DNA of 64,000 nt from Diphasiastrum complanatum (Eukaryota > Streptophyta > Lycopodiopsida > Lycopodiales > Lycopodiaceae), in assembly GCA_029204225.1 (NCBI GenBank), contig CM055111.1, positions 24,551,874-24,615,873 on the forward strand, given 5' to 3'. Positions 35,138 to 45,941 of this stretch are shown here, in pieces; position 1 is the first letter of the stretch; each line of letters opens with the position of its first letter. The position numbers and the translations under genes are program-made. The notes beneath the pieces were generated by a model, which saw only the letters and a program-made list of their open reading frames with translations, made no database searches and was not told the DNA's origin.

Positions 35138-36812
35138 CTAAAGTTCAGCGTTGATGATTTCCTTTGCTTCTTCCGAGATATCTTTTGCAAATAACTTCGC
35201 AGCATTGCGGACATAGTCAAGGTCATCTTCAAGATCTTCTTTAGTCGTAGATTTGTTCGTTGTTTTGCTAGAGGATTTTTTCTTCGAGGATTTTCTGCTC
35301 TTTGTCAAAGATTTCTGATCAGATTTCGAGAAACTTTTGCTTCTCGTTGTGACTTTGAATAATTTCTCCATGTCACTTGGCCAGGACTGATCTTCTGTCT
35401 TTGCCAGTTTTCCTTCAATAATGTCGATTCTCTGGACAATAGCATCAGTTGCAGCTTTCACTTTCGTGTCTGTAGCAGCTGGTGTTGCTACATACTGATC
35501 ATAACCAATCGGCTTTCGCAGTTGAGGACAGTCAGGAGAAAAATGTCCCGGCTCTCCACAGTTGTAGTAGTTGCCTGAAACTGGTTTAGTCGCGGTTTGA
35601 GACTTCACTGGTCCAACAAATTCAAGAGAATTATGTCTTCTTGGTGTGAACTTGGGTCTGTCTTGCTGGGCTGATGCTGCAGTACCCTGTACATATTTAG
35701 TAGTCACATCATTTTGAAAAATAAAAAGTACCTCCTGGGCAGGATCTTCAATGTATTTGACATTCACAGTAGTGCAGTCTTCCTTAGTGTGTCCAGAAGT
35801 TCTACATTTCATACACCACATTCCTGAGTTGAAAGAAGACGCTTTTGGTCTTTTATCTGCAACTTCAGATATCTACACTTTCAAGTCATTAAACTTTTTA
35901 TTAAGGTCAGCCATATTACTCTTCCAAAGCTTTTCTACTTTAGAAGCTGACGACTTATCCTCGACAACTTTCGTGTCGTCCTTTCATTTAGTTCGTCGTT
36001 TATTCTTTCTCTCTCCTTTGTCAGCTTCTGATTCTAATGAATTGCTGTTTTCATATTCCGAGCTTGAAGAACTGGTACTTGAATCAGAATCTGAATCATC
36101 ATCGTTGTCACTAGAATCAGTCTTCGACTTTCAAGATTTCTTAGTCGATCATCGCTTTCGTGCTAGTTTCGAGGTCTCAAAATTTTCGGCACTAGCTATT
36201 ACTGCTGCTAAGGAGGTCATGTCCCCTTGTCTACAATACCGATCAATCTTTGGTGGTATACCAACCAAAAACCATTCAATCTGCATATCCACGAGATATA
36301 CACCAGTTAGTTTCCTATGAGATTTTTAACCTTACGTGCATACTTGCGAAGGGATTCTGTACTCTTCTTCTAAACATTGTTCAAACGTCCGAGAATTGTA
36401 GATCCTATCTCTATGAACTGGTTCAGAAACGCATCTTTCAGCAAATACCAGGTTCCTACACGGCTTGGTTCAACTTGGCTGTACCAGATGCGTGCCTGCT
36501 TTCTTAGCAGACCAGGGAAGATTCGTAGTTTGTCTACGTCAGTTCCCTCATTATTTGCATTGGCTATTGACTCAAATTGTGAGACATAGCTATCTGCATC
36601 ATCAAAAGAAGTCCCTTTAAAATAATCGTATTCAATTTTAGAGATAGAAGTGAAACGTGCAGCAGGACCTCCATACCGAAGCTAATTAGGAGTTCAAGTA
36701 ACTGGACAATGATTTCATCTAGATTTCTTCGACTAGTACTTTCACTTTGTCTTCGTAAAAATTCCTCTCTAAGCTTACGATATCGTTCTAATCTAGATTC
36801 TCTATTTGACAT
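35138..36812 (-). pseudogene. Gypsy gag with two zinc knuckles
   Basis: The ATG at 36812 (MSNRESRLERYRKLREEFLR) lies about 50 bases after the PBS. A frame change near 36640 leads into the capsid domain (YFKGTSFDDADSYVSQFES, LLRKQARIWYSQVE). Several stops follow, then an open stretch 35821-35138. This holds knuckle CMKCRTSGHTKEDC and a second knuckle YNCGEPGHFSPDC whose first Cys is Tyr. The large plus-strand ORF at 35751-36320 is the antisense shadow of this gag. Confidence 0.8.
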
Positions 36813-36863
36813 ACACTAGAGATGGAGATGGATTTGTCAGATTTCTTATAACTTTCCTAATTT

Positions 36864-36880
36864 ATCCTCGGCAACGGTGC
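36864..36880 (-). promoter_or_regulatory. Gypsy primer-binding site
   Basis: The minus strand reads GGCACCGTTGCCGAGG following TTTTT, close to the plant gypsy TGGCGCCGTTGCCGGGG site. The gag ATG follows about 50 bases later. Confidence 0.8.
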
Positions 36881-36887
36881 CAAAAAT

Positions 36888-38030
36888 TGGTATATGTCAT
36901 ACTATACCAACAGGGTATAGTATGACATATAAAAAAACATCGTTCCCATAGAGGACAGCGTTAGAAAGTTATGTTTCTGGTACAATTTATGACAAGTGAT
37001 TTTGAATGTTATTCTGGTTGTCGACAGACATTAAAAGGTAACCAGTATTATTTATGTTTGGGATGGGTAATGTTAATAAATTCAGAACAACAATCTGGCC
37101 TCTATTGAATTGAAGGAAGCATGTTCTACAAACGAGATGTTATCAGAGTAGTACAACAATACTACACTATGGCTGATTAAGGTGTCAACAGAGAATCGAG
37201 AATTGTTCGATGTATTCGCGACTGTGTAGACAATTAATTAATCGCGTTTGCAAACTATTCATTTCTAAATAGAAGTCCTCAACAACTAAAGCCCAACTTA
37301 ATGGTTAAAGAACACGAATGGTTTTAGAACACCTTAGAAACTTATCTCAATGCCAATAAAAAAAACAGATCAAAGACTCAATTCTTCAGACAGGGACTGT
37401 CATCTCATATGTATACATACAGCTTTATTCAATGATCGGGCTAGACTGTACCAAAGATAGTCGTTATTCGAGTGCCGAAAAAAAAGTATTCGCGACAGAT
37501 GAATAAGGTGGTTTTAAGACAGTTCTTTAGAGCATGCTTTACGAAAACACAGCAAATAACTGTAATGCACTAGAGCGTCTGTCTGATCAGAGAGCAATTC
37601 ATGAAATGCGTTAGAGATTATTAGCAGACTCAAGATCACTCACACTCAGCAGTGCGGAGAACAGAGATAAGAGAGAATAACTCACAGAATTCTATTCACT
37701 TCTTCAATCTCTTACATAAGCATAAACTCTTCTCTCTCGATGATCGAGACATAAGTGATTCGACTACCCCTTGCTGTTGTTCTTTGCTTGCAGTATCCGA
37801 CAATCTTGAACTTCGTGGTTATTTTGTCGTCTTCTTCTACGTTTGCAGATTCAACTGTTCTTTGTGTTGTGCTGATTTCTGGTCTGGCTTTGATTGCTTC
37901 GGGTCTTTCTTCTTCTTGTGCTTAGTCATGCTCTTGTTGGTGTATAAAGTGTGAGAATCAGTTGAGGAACTTGAGACTTCGTTCCTCCGTGTGTCTTTCT
38001 GCAACAACATTGTAATGACCAGAAGATCAA
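36888..38030 (-). mobile_element. 5' LTR of the gypsy element (outer border uncertain)
   Basis: The minus strand ends GACATATACCA next to the PBS. It carries a perfect 18-bp hairpin just inside that end. No coding potential is seen. The outer border could not be fixed; RT text of another element starts by about 38180. Confidence 0.45.
36890..36930. repeat. Perfect 18-bp hairpin with 5-base loop
   Basis: TATATGTCATACTATACC at 36890-36907 is exactly complementary to 36913-36930; the loop is AACAG. It lies at the LTR end adjoining the PBS. Confidence 0.95.
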
Positions 38031-38179
38031 GTCGAGCGTGCACACAGCCCACAATTATACTCATGAGTCTACATGTCTCTTGATACAGGAACCGACAACA
38101 ATCGAAGAGGCACTCAGCCGACCAGACTCTGATCTCTGGGAGAAATTTCTCTCTGATCAAGAACCAGACATGGTCACTA

Positions 38180-39222
38180 GTCAAAGCTCCTACTGGCTGC
38201 AATATCATTGATTGCAAATGGATCTTCAAGATCAAATACAATGCTAATGGAACAATTGATCGAAGGAAGGCAAGATTGGTAGCACAAGGATTCACTCAGA
38301 TCCCCAACGTCGACTACAATGAAGCTTTCAGTCCAGTAGGCAAGCATTCGTCAATTTGAGCCCTCCTATCATATGCTGCAATTGCCGACCTTGAAGTACA
38401 CCAACTTGATGTACAGACAACTTATCTGAATGGAGATATGCAAGAAGATATCTACATGAACAAGCCTGAAGGATATGTTTTGGGAGGTATGAAGAATCAT
38501 CTCTGTAAATTCCATAAAGCACTCTGCAGCTTGAAACAGTCTGCTAGAGCTTGGTTTTAGAAGATCAACACATTCCTCACCTAACAAGGTTTCAAACCAA
38601 ACACTGCTGATTGTAACATCTATTCCAAGTCAATGCAGCAATCCTTCATTATCATCACCTTATACGTGGATGATACGTTGCTTTTCAGCAACGATACCAA
38701 TTTGGTTAAGGATTATAAGCAGATGCTATTTTTAGAGTTTGACATGACTGATCTGGGCGAAGCTCACTTCTGTCTGGGCATTCAGATCCACAGAGACAGA
38801 GCGAGACGACTGATTTATATCACTCAACAAATGTATCTTCACAACGTTCTTGATAGATACAATCTAAGAAATTGTAAATTAGAATACATTGTTGCTTCTC
38901 AATCTATTAAAGAAGCATTTGTATTGAGAGATTTACTGTCAAACATTAATTTGTATCAGTACAACCCCACAATTTATCCTGTGATAATCAGAGTGCTATT
39001 GCCTTATTAGCCAATCCTGGATTTCACCCTAGGAGTATGCACATTGAAATTAGATATCACTACATCAGGCGCAAGGTTCCCAACAAGGAGGTGAGCTTAA
39101 CGTACTGTAGAACGCAGGACATGGTTGCAGATTTATTCATGAAAGCAATAAGTGTTAATGGACACAACAAGTTTTGTGCATTGCTTAGTCTGAAGATCAA
39201 GACATTCACAGATCCAGATTAA
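38180..39222 (+). pseudogene. Copia RT fused to RNase H end by internal deletion
   Basis: The reading is CKWIFKIKYNANGTIDRRKA, LVAQGFTQIPNVDYNEAFSP, HQLDVQTTYLNGDMQEDIYM, LYVDDTLLFSND (catalytic box) and CLGIQIHRDRARRL. At about 38882 the text passes straight from LRNCKL to EYIVASQSIKEAF, so RT thumb and most of RNase H are missing. It ends HIEIRYHYIRRKVP and DMVADLFMKAI. Stops include TAG at 38558 and TAA at 38582. The 3' LTR follows at 39230. Confidence 0.87.
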
Positions 39223-39229
39223 GAGGGGG
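39221..39229 (+). promoter_or_regulatory. Polypurine tract
   Basis: AAGAGGGGG immediately precedes the LTR start TGTTGG. Confidence 0.8.
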
Positions 39230-39777
39230 TGTTGGATTTACCTCCTTTACTCTCCTAAATCCTATGTTAATCTACCTCCATTTGTGCTACTGCATTTTTA
39301 CTCATGTTGTTGCACAGTTTCCATATTTACATGTAAAACAAGACACATGAATAAAATGCAAATGTCTGCATAAATACAAGTAAAATTCCACAAGCAAAAA
39401 AGGCGACACTGTGTTTCTACACGTGATTTGTTGCAGGCAAAAAAGATGACACTGCCCTACAAATGCCAAAATGCCCTAATGGAAAAGCGAAGGTACCCTG
39501 TAAATCAAATCTTAAGGCATTTGGTAGAGTGTCGCATTTTTCACATCTTCACCAACGTTCATTTCATCGAAGGCTGACGTCGTGGCCTTCTCACGCTCAT
39601 CCCATGCAACTGTGCAAACAGATTTGACAACAACAGCAGCCATCCACGATCTCCCACAAACAACACATCCACTTTGTACTTTCTTCATCTGCACACCTGT
39701 AAAATTATGTATATATATTGAATACCATTTGTGTATTCTGTACAGTGTGAGAGAAATCAAGTGAAAAACTAGCAACA
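39230..39777 (+). mobile_element. 3' LTR (548 bp) of the RT/RNase H remnant
   Basis: It starts TGTTGGATTTACC after a polypurine tract and ends ...CTAGCAACA, giving TGTTG/CAACA termini. A partial copy of its 3' half lies at 12490-12670. The right border is inferred from the termini. Confidence 0.65.
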
Positions 39778-41009
39778 AGCATAGGAGTGTCATGTACTTT
39801 TAGTACATCAGTGCTTTTCAAGGCAATATAATAGCTTTGTAGGCCCAAATGGAGCTATTAGCCTTAATAACAAGCGGTTCTCTCTTTAGGCCCTTCAAAG
39901 TAATTAATAGGCTAATGTAGTTTAAATAATACTTAACAATGGCTAACTATCCCTCAAGATAGTTAAGTTAAGTTAAGTGAGAGCAATGTATATAACTAGG
40001 CAAGCGACATCAATTTGTGAATCTTTTGGCTCATTTGCAAGTGAGAGCTTCTTGCTTCCTTGTGAATGTGAGCCATAGAGATCTCCATTGCTAGGTCTCA
40101 AGTGCCCTATCCACATAAATCAATGCTCCATTTCCATTGATTGTACTCTTCCTTTCATTGCTAATGTGATTTCATTGTCATCTCCATGCTTCTAGCTTTC
40201 TATTGATATGTTATCATGAATGTCTTGATATCTTTTTGCTTCGAGCTTTACTTCATTGCTATTGCTATTAAATTGGTATTTGGCACATGACAAGAAGTTG
40301 AGTTAACTTTGTGTACTCTAAGACAAGTTCGTAGTTTTGTGTTTATCACATACTTGACCAGTGGTCTTTAGTCATTTACTGAGATTCTTAAGTAACGGTC
40401 ATATCTTCCTAATATGCCTAGTACGGAATATGCTTTATACAGACTTGGCATTATGTGCGGCTGTGAGGTCCATGTTTAATAAGAATTATAGCTAAAATAA
40501 AGTAAACGCATAAAGCCATAAATATGAGAAAGAAACAATATTCAGAAAATAAAGAAGAGTTGTAGCAACATTCTTGTATAACATTATAGACAAAACTGGC
40601 CAAGCATTAAGTGGTATATATCTCTAATGTTGGGAATTTTATAGTGTAGACACAATTGGATTTTACGTTGCATTTATTGGTTGAAGTGTAGCCATACCTT
40701 GATTGTCTCATGAGCATATAGTATCAAATATGTTTAAAGCTCATGTATTGTGTTTTGTTTTGTTTTGTTTTCCTTGAGGTAGACAATTTTACTAATTATG
40801 CTTTTGTGTGAAAGAGATAATGGATCATAAGTTTTCACTAATAATACTTGATCTTGACCTAATTATAATTTTTGTAATTGTGTTCCTTTTGCATGACATC
40901 GTATTTATGTTCTAAGAAATATATTATGAAAAGTAGTATATAAACATACAAAGATGTATGGAGGAGACACACCTATAGAGGAATTTGGAGATTTTATAGT
41001 TGGACTCTC
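39778..41009. other. Intergenic DNA 3' of the ATPase gene
   Basis: AT-rich, with small TTTTG (about 40745-40770) and AAGTT (39963-39980) runs. No supported ORF, LTR or retrotransposon motif was found. One of the least element-like parts of the window. Confidence 0.4.
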
Positions 41010-41334
41010 CTACAATTTCAAAGATTGTACATATGAAAGAACAAGCAGAAAGGCTATAATACCAGATGAGATGAACAAGTATGAAGACTGAAACAATTGC
41101 AACCAGGCTACAGATTGGCTATTAATTGTCTTTACTAGTTTGCTCCACACTAGAAGGAATAATCCAAGAAATTGAGAGATCAGATGCAGGAGGGCTCCAT
41201 CTGATGCGCAGCAAGGACTTGCACCTCTATACTCATTTGTCCATGTGGTGACAACAGTGCAGCGTCTGGTCACCAGAGCACCAACGTCTTGGCCAACGAT
41301 GATGTTCCCACACTCAGTGTTGTGATTATGTACC

Positions 41335-42888
41335 TCACTCTTCTCCTTGGTTCGATGCAGCTCCTCTTTCACAATCGCTTTTACCATCACTACTCTTCTC
41401 GATCCTTTCAGATGTAGTTTGTTGCTTTGCAGACCTCTTATCAGCAAGGCTGTTGCCCACTTCCTCTTTGATCTCATCCTGCGGCATGTCTGTTGCCTCA
41501 ACTCCCTCGCTACCGTCAGCAAAGTCTCCTTGTTCCTTCGCTTTGGGCTTGTCCTTGGCAGCCTTGAGAGCTTCAATCAGAACCTCGAGAGCTTCGGTGG
41601 GGTCTTCTGTCACGGAGTCGCGTTTCTTTATGAGGATCTCGCTAACATCCGCAGGAGTCATCATCGCTGTGTCAATGATTGCCTCAATTTGTGGAAACAG
41701 TTCGTGATCAGATATGAGCAGGTAATTTTGTGCCAGGATCTTGAAAGCAGGAAAGGTGCAGTACGACATGAAGATGTGCATATCCATTCGCCCTGATCGC
41801 AGTAGCGCTGGATCAAGCTTATCTATGTGGTTTGTGGTGAATATGATGATCCTCTCACTCCCACAGCAAGACCATAGTCCATCCGTGAAATTGAGCAAAC
41901 CCGAAAGGGTCACCCGGCTTTCTTCGTCTTCTCCCTTTGGCTTCGCCGGCATCTCGCTCGTTGTCTTCTCTTTCTTGCGCTTGGCACGATCTGACAAATT
42001 AACGGAACAATCAATGTCTTCAATCACAATAATGGACTTATTGGTTGTGTGGATTAAGAGCTTGCGCAGCTCCGCATTGCTTTTGACCTCTGTGAGTTCC
42101 AGGTCATAGACATCATAGCCTGTGAAATTGGCTATGGCAGCAATCATGCTGGACTTCCCCGTCCCCGGAGGTCCGTAAAGCAAGTATCCCCTCTTCCATG
42201 ATCGTCCCACTCTGTGGTAGAACTCCTTGCCACGCATAAACTCCTGCAAGTCATTGAGAATCTCCTGCTTCTTTGCCGTATCCAAGGCAAGGGTGTCAAA
42301 AGTGGAGGGATGCTCGAAAGGCACAGATTCCCAAGGCTTACGATTAAATTCGTAGTTGTGCTGGGAGCGGCTATTGGTGTAGAGTTGTTTTTCTTTGTTG
42401 AGAAACTCCAGCTTCTTGGCTTGCGTCGTTATGTGATCAATGTAATCTTGTAGCACCCTATCTCTGTCCCGCTTGCTTATCTGGAGAGTATAGTAGCGTT
42501 TCTCATCGGGCCTTTCGCCCCAAAAGCTGATCTGACTTTGGCGATACTCATCGCTGATGTGCTGCCACCATACGTTTGCGCCCTTAAATTTATCGCACAC
42601 TTTTCCGCTATTTGCTAGGGTGTAGTTGGTCTTCTTAGAATTCTTCGGTATACACAGAGTGGCGCGCTGGGCGCTGGTGAAAGCAGTGGAGCTGAGATAG
42701 ATTTGCACCCAGCTATAGAGGTCATTAGAGTTGATGCCAACGATCTCATGGACTTCGAAGTAATTGTACCAGGAGAGGTAATCAAACAGGGAGCTACCCA
42801 ATCTACCGAGGGCATATTCTACTGGCATTATGGTTTGGATGAAGGCAAATAATCCGAGCAACGATCCAAATGACGTCCATAAGTCCAT
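41335..42888 (-). CDS. BCS1-like AAA-type ATPase (517 aa, single exon)
   Basis: Intact, and the only full-length cellular gene here. Domain order fits the plant BCS1/AAA-associated family: an N-terminal hydrophobic segment (about residues 8-22), an AAA-associated domain to about residue 190, then the AAA ATPase core. Visible motifs are Walker A GPPGTGKS (239-246), Walker B IIVIEDID (286-293), sensor-1 TTN (351-353) and arginine finger RSGRMD (364-369). An acidic/basic low-complexity tail occupies about 445-517. Family members are membrane-anchored ATPases of mitochondria or the endoplasmic reticulum, often stress-induced; the substrate is unknown. The ATG at 42888 is chosen because it places the hydrophobic anchor at the N-terminus and follows a TATA-like box at 42963. 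No intron is seen, as is common in this family. A duplicated fragment lies upstream at 43320-43420. Long plus-strand ORFs here are antisense shadows. Confidence 0.95.
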   Translation of the reverse strand: MDLWTSFGSLLGLFAFIQTIMPVEYALGRLGSSLFDYLSWYNYFEVHEIVGINSNDLYSWVQIYLSSTAFTSAQRATLCIPKNSKKTNYTLANSGKVCDKFKGANVWWQHISDEYRQSQISFWGERPDEKRYYTLQISKRDRDRVLQDYIDHITTQAKKLEFLNKEKQLYTNSRSQHNYEFNRKPWESVPFEHPSTFDTLALDTAKKQEILNDLQEFMRGKEFYHRVGRSWKRGYLLYGPPGTGKSSMIAAIANFTGYDVYDLELTEVKSNAELRKLLIHTTNKSIIVIEDIDCSVNLSDRAKRKKEKTTSEMPAKPKGEDEESRVTLSGLLNFTDGLWSCCGSERIIIFTTNHIDKLDPALLRSGRMDMHIFMSYCTFPAFKILAQNYLLISDHELFPQIEAIIDTAMMTPADVSEILIKKRDSVTEDPTEALEVLIEALKAAKDKPKAKEQGDFADGSEGVEATDMPQDEIKEEVGNSLADKRSAKQQTTSERIEKSSDGKSDCERGAASNQGEE

Positions 42889-42922
42889 CTTTGCACTGTG
42901 GTCTGCACCCTTTACCTACATG

Positions 42923-42942
42923 CACACACACACACACACACA
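42923..42942. repeat. (CA)10 tract in the 5' UTR/promoter of the ATPase
   Basis: Ten CA units (GT on the gene's strand), 35-55 bases upstream of the ATG, likely within or just before the 5' UTR. Confidence 0.95.
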
Positions 42943-42962
42943 AAGACCATACCGTGCTCAGG

Positions 42963-42969
42963 TTATATA
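42963..42969 (-). promoter_or_regulatory. Candidate TATA box of the ATPase gene
   Basis: The minus strand reads GTATATAACC about 75-80 bases upstream of the ATG. A second TATATAAC-like site occurs near 43165, so the real start site is not certain. Confidence 0.45.
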
Positions 42970-43319
42970 CTCTGCTCTCACCGATCGATCTCTCTATGTG
43001 ATCGATCTGTTTCTGTTTTTTCTTTCTGGAATCTGTATCCTTTTTTTATTCCTTGTGGTTACAGAAATTTGCCAATTCCACAAACACTTTCATTGACTTG
43101 ATCATTGACGGATTATAAACAATTACAGGTATACATCACCAAAAAGTATGCGTGTGCAGCACGTTATATACTCGTGTAGCTACTTTCTCTTCAGCCTATT
43201 TTTAAGCCTCTTAATTGATTGTATATGATAGAGTATCTGATATTAGATAGTGATATTAGAGTATCTTCACTCCTGACTAACACAAATAGTGTAACAACCA
43301 CCATTTTGAAGACCATGCA

Positions 43320-43420
43320 CTTGCTCTTAGGACTTCGAAGTGATTGTACCAGGAGAGGTAGTCAAACAGGGAGCTACCTAATCTACGTCCGAGGGCATAG
43401 CGATATTCCACGTGGTCAAC
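43320..43420 (-). pseudogene. Duplicated N-terminal fragment of the BCS1-like gene
   Basis: The minus strand reads VEYRYALGRRLGSSLFDYLS followed by WYNHFEV. This matches residues 23-46 of the intact ATPase except for small insertions and a Tyr-to-His change. Nothing after it matches, so only about 100 bases of the gene are present, in the same orientation and about 550 bases upstream. It is a partial duplication or the relic of a deleted tandem paralogue. Confidence 0.88.
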
Positions 43421-43429
43421 AAAACATCG

Positions 43430-44315
43430 TTTGACTGGGCCACTCGGTGCAAGCTGCCCAGGTGCGTCAAACGTGGGCCCATTATTTTCGGCACCATGAT
43501 GGGTTGTGAACTTGAAATGAATGTCTACTAATTCTAAAGTCCTCACTTTAAAAGTTGTGACTTAAAAAAAAAAGAACAAATCAACCAAACACGTTTGAAT
43601 AGAACTTGAAAAAAAACTCAAAACATGGTAAAAAAATTTAACATTTAATCACAAAATCATTCATCCATGAGACTTGTTGAGGGGTCAAGATGGGGATCCC
43701 CCCTCGGAAGGATTTTTCTTTCAAATTATGCAAGATCAAATGGCCCAAGGTCAAATACATATAGAGTGGTTTTGGGAAGGTGAATTCTTAGATTTTTACA
43801 TCAACCAGAAGTTAACAAATTTTGGACCTTAAAGAATCTTATACCAAGAAAAGTGGTTTCTAATGACATGCAAAAGCTTACTGATCAAGAAAAGAGCATG
43901 CATAGGCATTCGACATTAGGAGGCATGACATGCATGAATCAAATATGACACGCAAGCTTCAATTCCATCATGCAAAGTCATTAGTCTAGGGATGGTATGA
44001 CATGCAAGCTCTAGTTCCAACATGCAAGCTTCAAATCATACATGCAAGTCCCCAAATCAAACACACATCCTCCTCAAGCCATAGCTCTAGCCTTTCTTCC
44101 AAGCACCTACACACATAGAAGCAAGAGCAAGAGACAAAGCAAAAATGAATGGGAGATGAATAATGAAGGAGAAGGGCGAGTTAGTCCTTTTCTAGGGAAT
44201 GTGTAGCCTTGAGGGAGTGGCTGACGTGTCCACAATAAGTGTGAGAGGTGTAAGGGAGACTATAGGAGAAGTAAAGTGAGAGGGTGAGGTGTATAGGTAT
44301 GAGAGGGTGTTTATC
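43430..44315. other. Intergenic DNA with degenerate ACATGCAAGCTT repeats
   Basis: Between 43890 and 44060 the phrase 'gacatgcaagct(t/c)' recurs five or six times with variants (catgcatgaatc, cacgcaagcttcaattcc, catgcaagctctagttcc). No gene is supported. Confidence 0.4.
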
Positions 44316-44330
44316 CATTATTTAGAGCAA

Positions 44331-44415
44331 CCCAACGGGGTTGGCTCAACTGGTTAGCTTGGCATCCAAAGTTTCTTTGGTCCCAGGTTCGAGCCTCCCC
44401 TTGGAAACCAAGAAG
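44331..44415 (+). mobile_element. 85-bp tRNA-derived SINE-like insertion with 15-bp target duplication
   Basis: CATTATTTAGAGCAA occurs perfectly at 44316-44330 and 44416-44430. The sequence between them has a Pol III box A (TGGCTCAACTGG) and box B (GGTTCGAGCC) at tRNA spacing. Its 3' tail, TTGGAAACCAAGAAG, is not a poly(A). The long exact target duplication indicates LINE-type (target-primed) insertion, recent enough to leave it unmutated. It could be a short SINE or a retro-pseudogene of a tRNA. Confidence 0.85.
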
Positions 44416-44540
44416 CATTATTTAGAGCAAAACAGGAGGAGTAGGAGGGCGCATTTTCTTAGGTGTCTTATGGCTTACAAGCCATGTGAAAAAGTAGGTA
44501 AGTTACATATTGATAAGGATGGAAGGTAGGTAGCTTAATA

Positions 44541-45407
44541 TATAATGTTAGCCACTTTCGAGTTGAATATTTCTTGTTTTACAACATTGGGATTCACCCA
44601 AGTGTTTTTCATGACATGGGAAAGGCTTTGTGTATGTTATCTTACCTTGCATAATTTTCATCAATTTCTAGGCCTTTGGTTGCCCATCCCCAATCATAGT
44701 GGAGTGTGACACAAAAGGTGATCAGTCCTTTGGTTTTTTCTCCCAATCTTTATAGACTCGATTGAGCCTTCTTCAGGTACCGTCTTTAAGCTCTAAGAAG
44801 CTTCTTTAGATTCATTCTTTGGGTACTTTTCTTAATACCTGCAATTTCCCTTAAGAAAAGGTTAGGAGTCATACCATAAAATGGTTCATTATTAGATTCT
44901 ATTTCTAGAACCTGCATATCAAACTGTTAGCATTGATCTACAGTTTCATTTCTTGTCTTCTAGTAATGATACATGCACTCATATTATTAGAGTAATAAGC
45001 TCTAATATTCAAAATACGTTTCATACAAAAAGAATGGAAGACTGGATAGCCTTTATTTCTTGGTCAATTTGGTCTATACAATTTTACACTGTAATAGGCA
45101 AGTCAAGTTACTTTCTTGACTTTAAAAGCTCCATATTACTTTTGGGCTAGTTTTGGATAGAGTTTCATGTTGCCCTTCTTTTTCCTGAGCCTTTTCATTT
45201 CAAATTTTAAGAGAACTAGTTCCTCTTCTTTGTACTTGATTGCCCTCCGATGCAAATTTGCACATTTCTGCTGTTTCGGTTGTGCACTTGCAATGGATTG
45301 CTAAACCTTTGAAAAGGTGTCTTGATAATCATGCACAAATTCATCTGAGGCAAATATCTTTTCTTTAGTCCTTAATATAGGAGGAGGCACAATAGGTTTT
45401 CCATACA
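44541..45407 (-). mobile_element. Gypsy C-terminal and downstream sequence (left inverted copy)
   Basis: The reverse complement aligns with 58268-59058 through the phrases 'ggaagactggatagcc', 'aatatttcttgttttacaac' and 'gtagccactttc'-type context. The left edge at about 44541 marks the end of the inverted repeat. Frames are broken. Confidence 0.7.
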
Positions 45408-45737
45408 TTACTTCAAAAGGCGCTTTACTAGTAGAAGAATGAACGGTATTATTGTAAGCAAATTCTGGTATAGGGAGATAGTATATTGAGTCTTCTGATC
45501 ACTTACAGAATTTTTCAACAAATCTATGATGGTTCGATTAGTAATTTCACTTTGACCATCAGTTTGGAGATGGAAGGAGGAAGATAATTTAAGGGTTGTC
45601 CCCAGATTATCAAAAAGGGCTCTCCAAAAGTTGCTAGTAAGTCTCGTATCCCGATTGGACACTATACTTTTCGGTAGTCCATGCAGCCTAACGATGTGAC
45701 AGATAAACAAATGAGCAGCTTCGGGTCCCTTAAGGAC
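45408..45737 (-). pseudogene. Gypsy integrase core (left inverted copy)
   Basis: The minus strand reads HGLPKSIVSNRDTRLTSNFW and QTDGQSEITNRTIIDLL. The second catalytic Asp (SDRD in the right copy, 57831-58267) is Asn here, and the frame breaks after QYTISLYQ. Upstream it is fused to the LTR of a tiny tRNA-containing element. Confidence 0.85.
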
Positions 45738-45827
45738 CTCCTCCCTCATACCGGATGGGATGCTCTACCACTGAGCTATTTGCCCTGTTTGATAGTTCTC
45801 TCTACAGTGTGGATTGATATTCCAACA
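45738..45827 (-). mobile_element. 3' LTR of the TRIM, truncated
   Basis: It starts TGTTGGAATATCAATCC after eight G. It includes AACTATCAAACAGG and the first half of the tRNA-like sequence with an intact box A. It stops before box B where gypsy integrase begins. Confidence 0.75.
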
Positions 45828-45941
45828 CCCCCCCCTCAAGCCACACTTGGTTGGGGTCCTAGTTGTCACCTGCCCCACAACTTGGGCCACCTAACCATGG
45901 CTTTGACACCATGAACTGTTAGGTCTAACTTGGCTCTGATA

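Larger units (their letters stand above)
32455..36812 (-). mobile_element. Ty3/gypsy element, gag to integrase start, 3' truncated
   Basis: The order on the minus strand is gag, protease, RT, RNase H, start of integrase, preceded by a gypsy-type PBS and LTR. RT before integrase is the gypsy order. The 3' part, including the integrase core, PPT and 3' LTR, is missing; a copia fragment replaces it at 32455. Confidence 0.88.

Noticed and set aside
35751-36320. 189-codon plus-strand ORF
   Set aside because: Antisense of the gypsy gag; Ser/Phe-rich text without motifs.
41347-42453. Several plus-strand ORFs over the ATPase
   Set aside because: Antisense shadows of a complete AAA-ATPase with all motifs on the minus strand.
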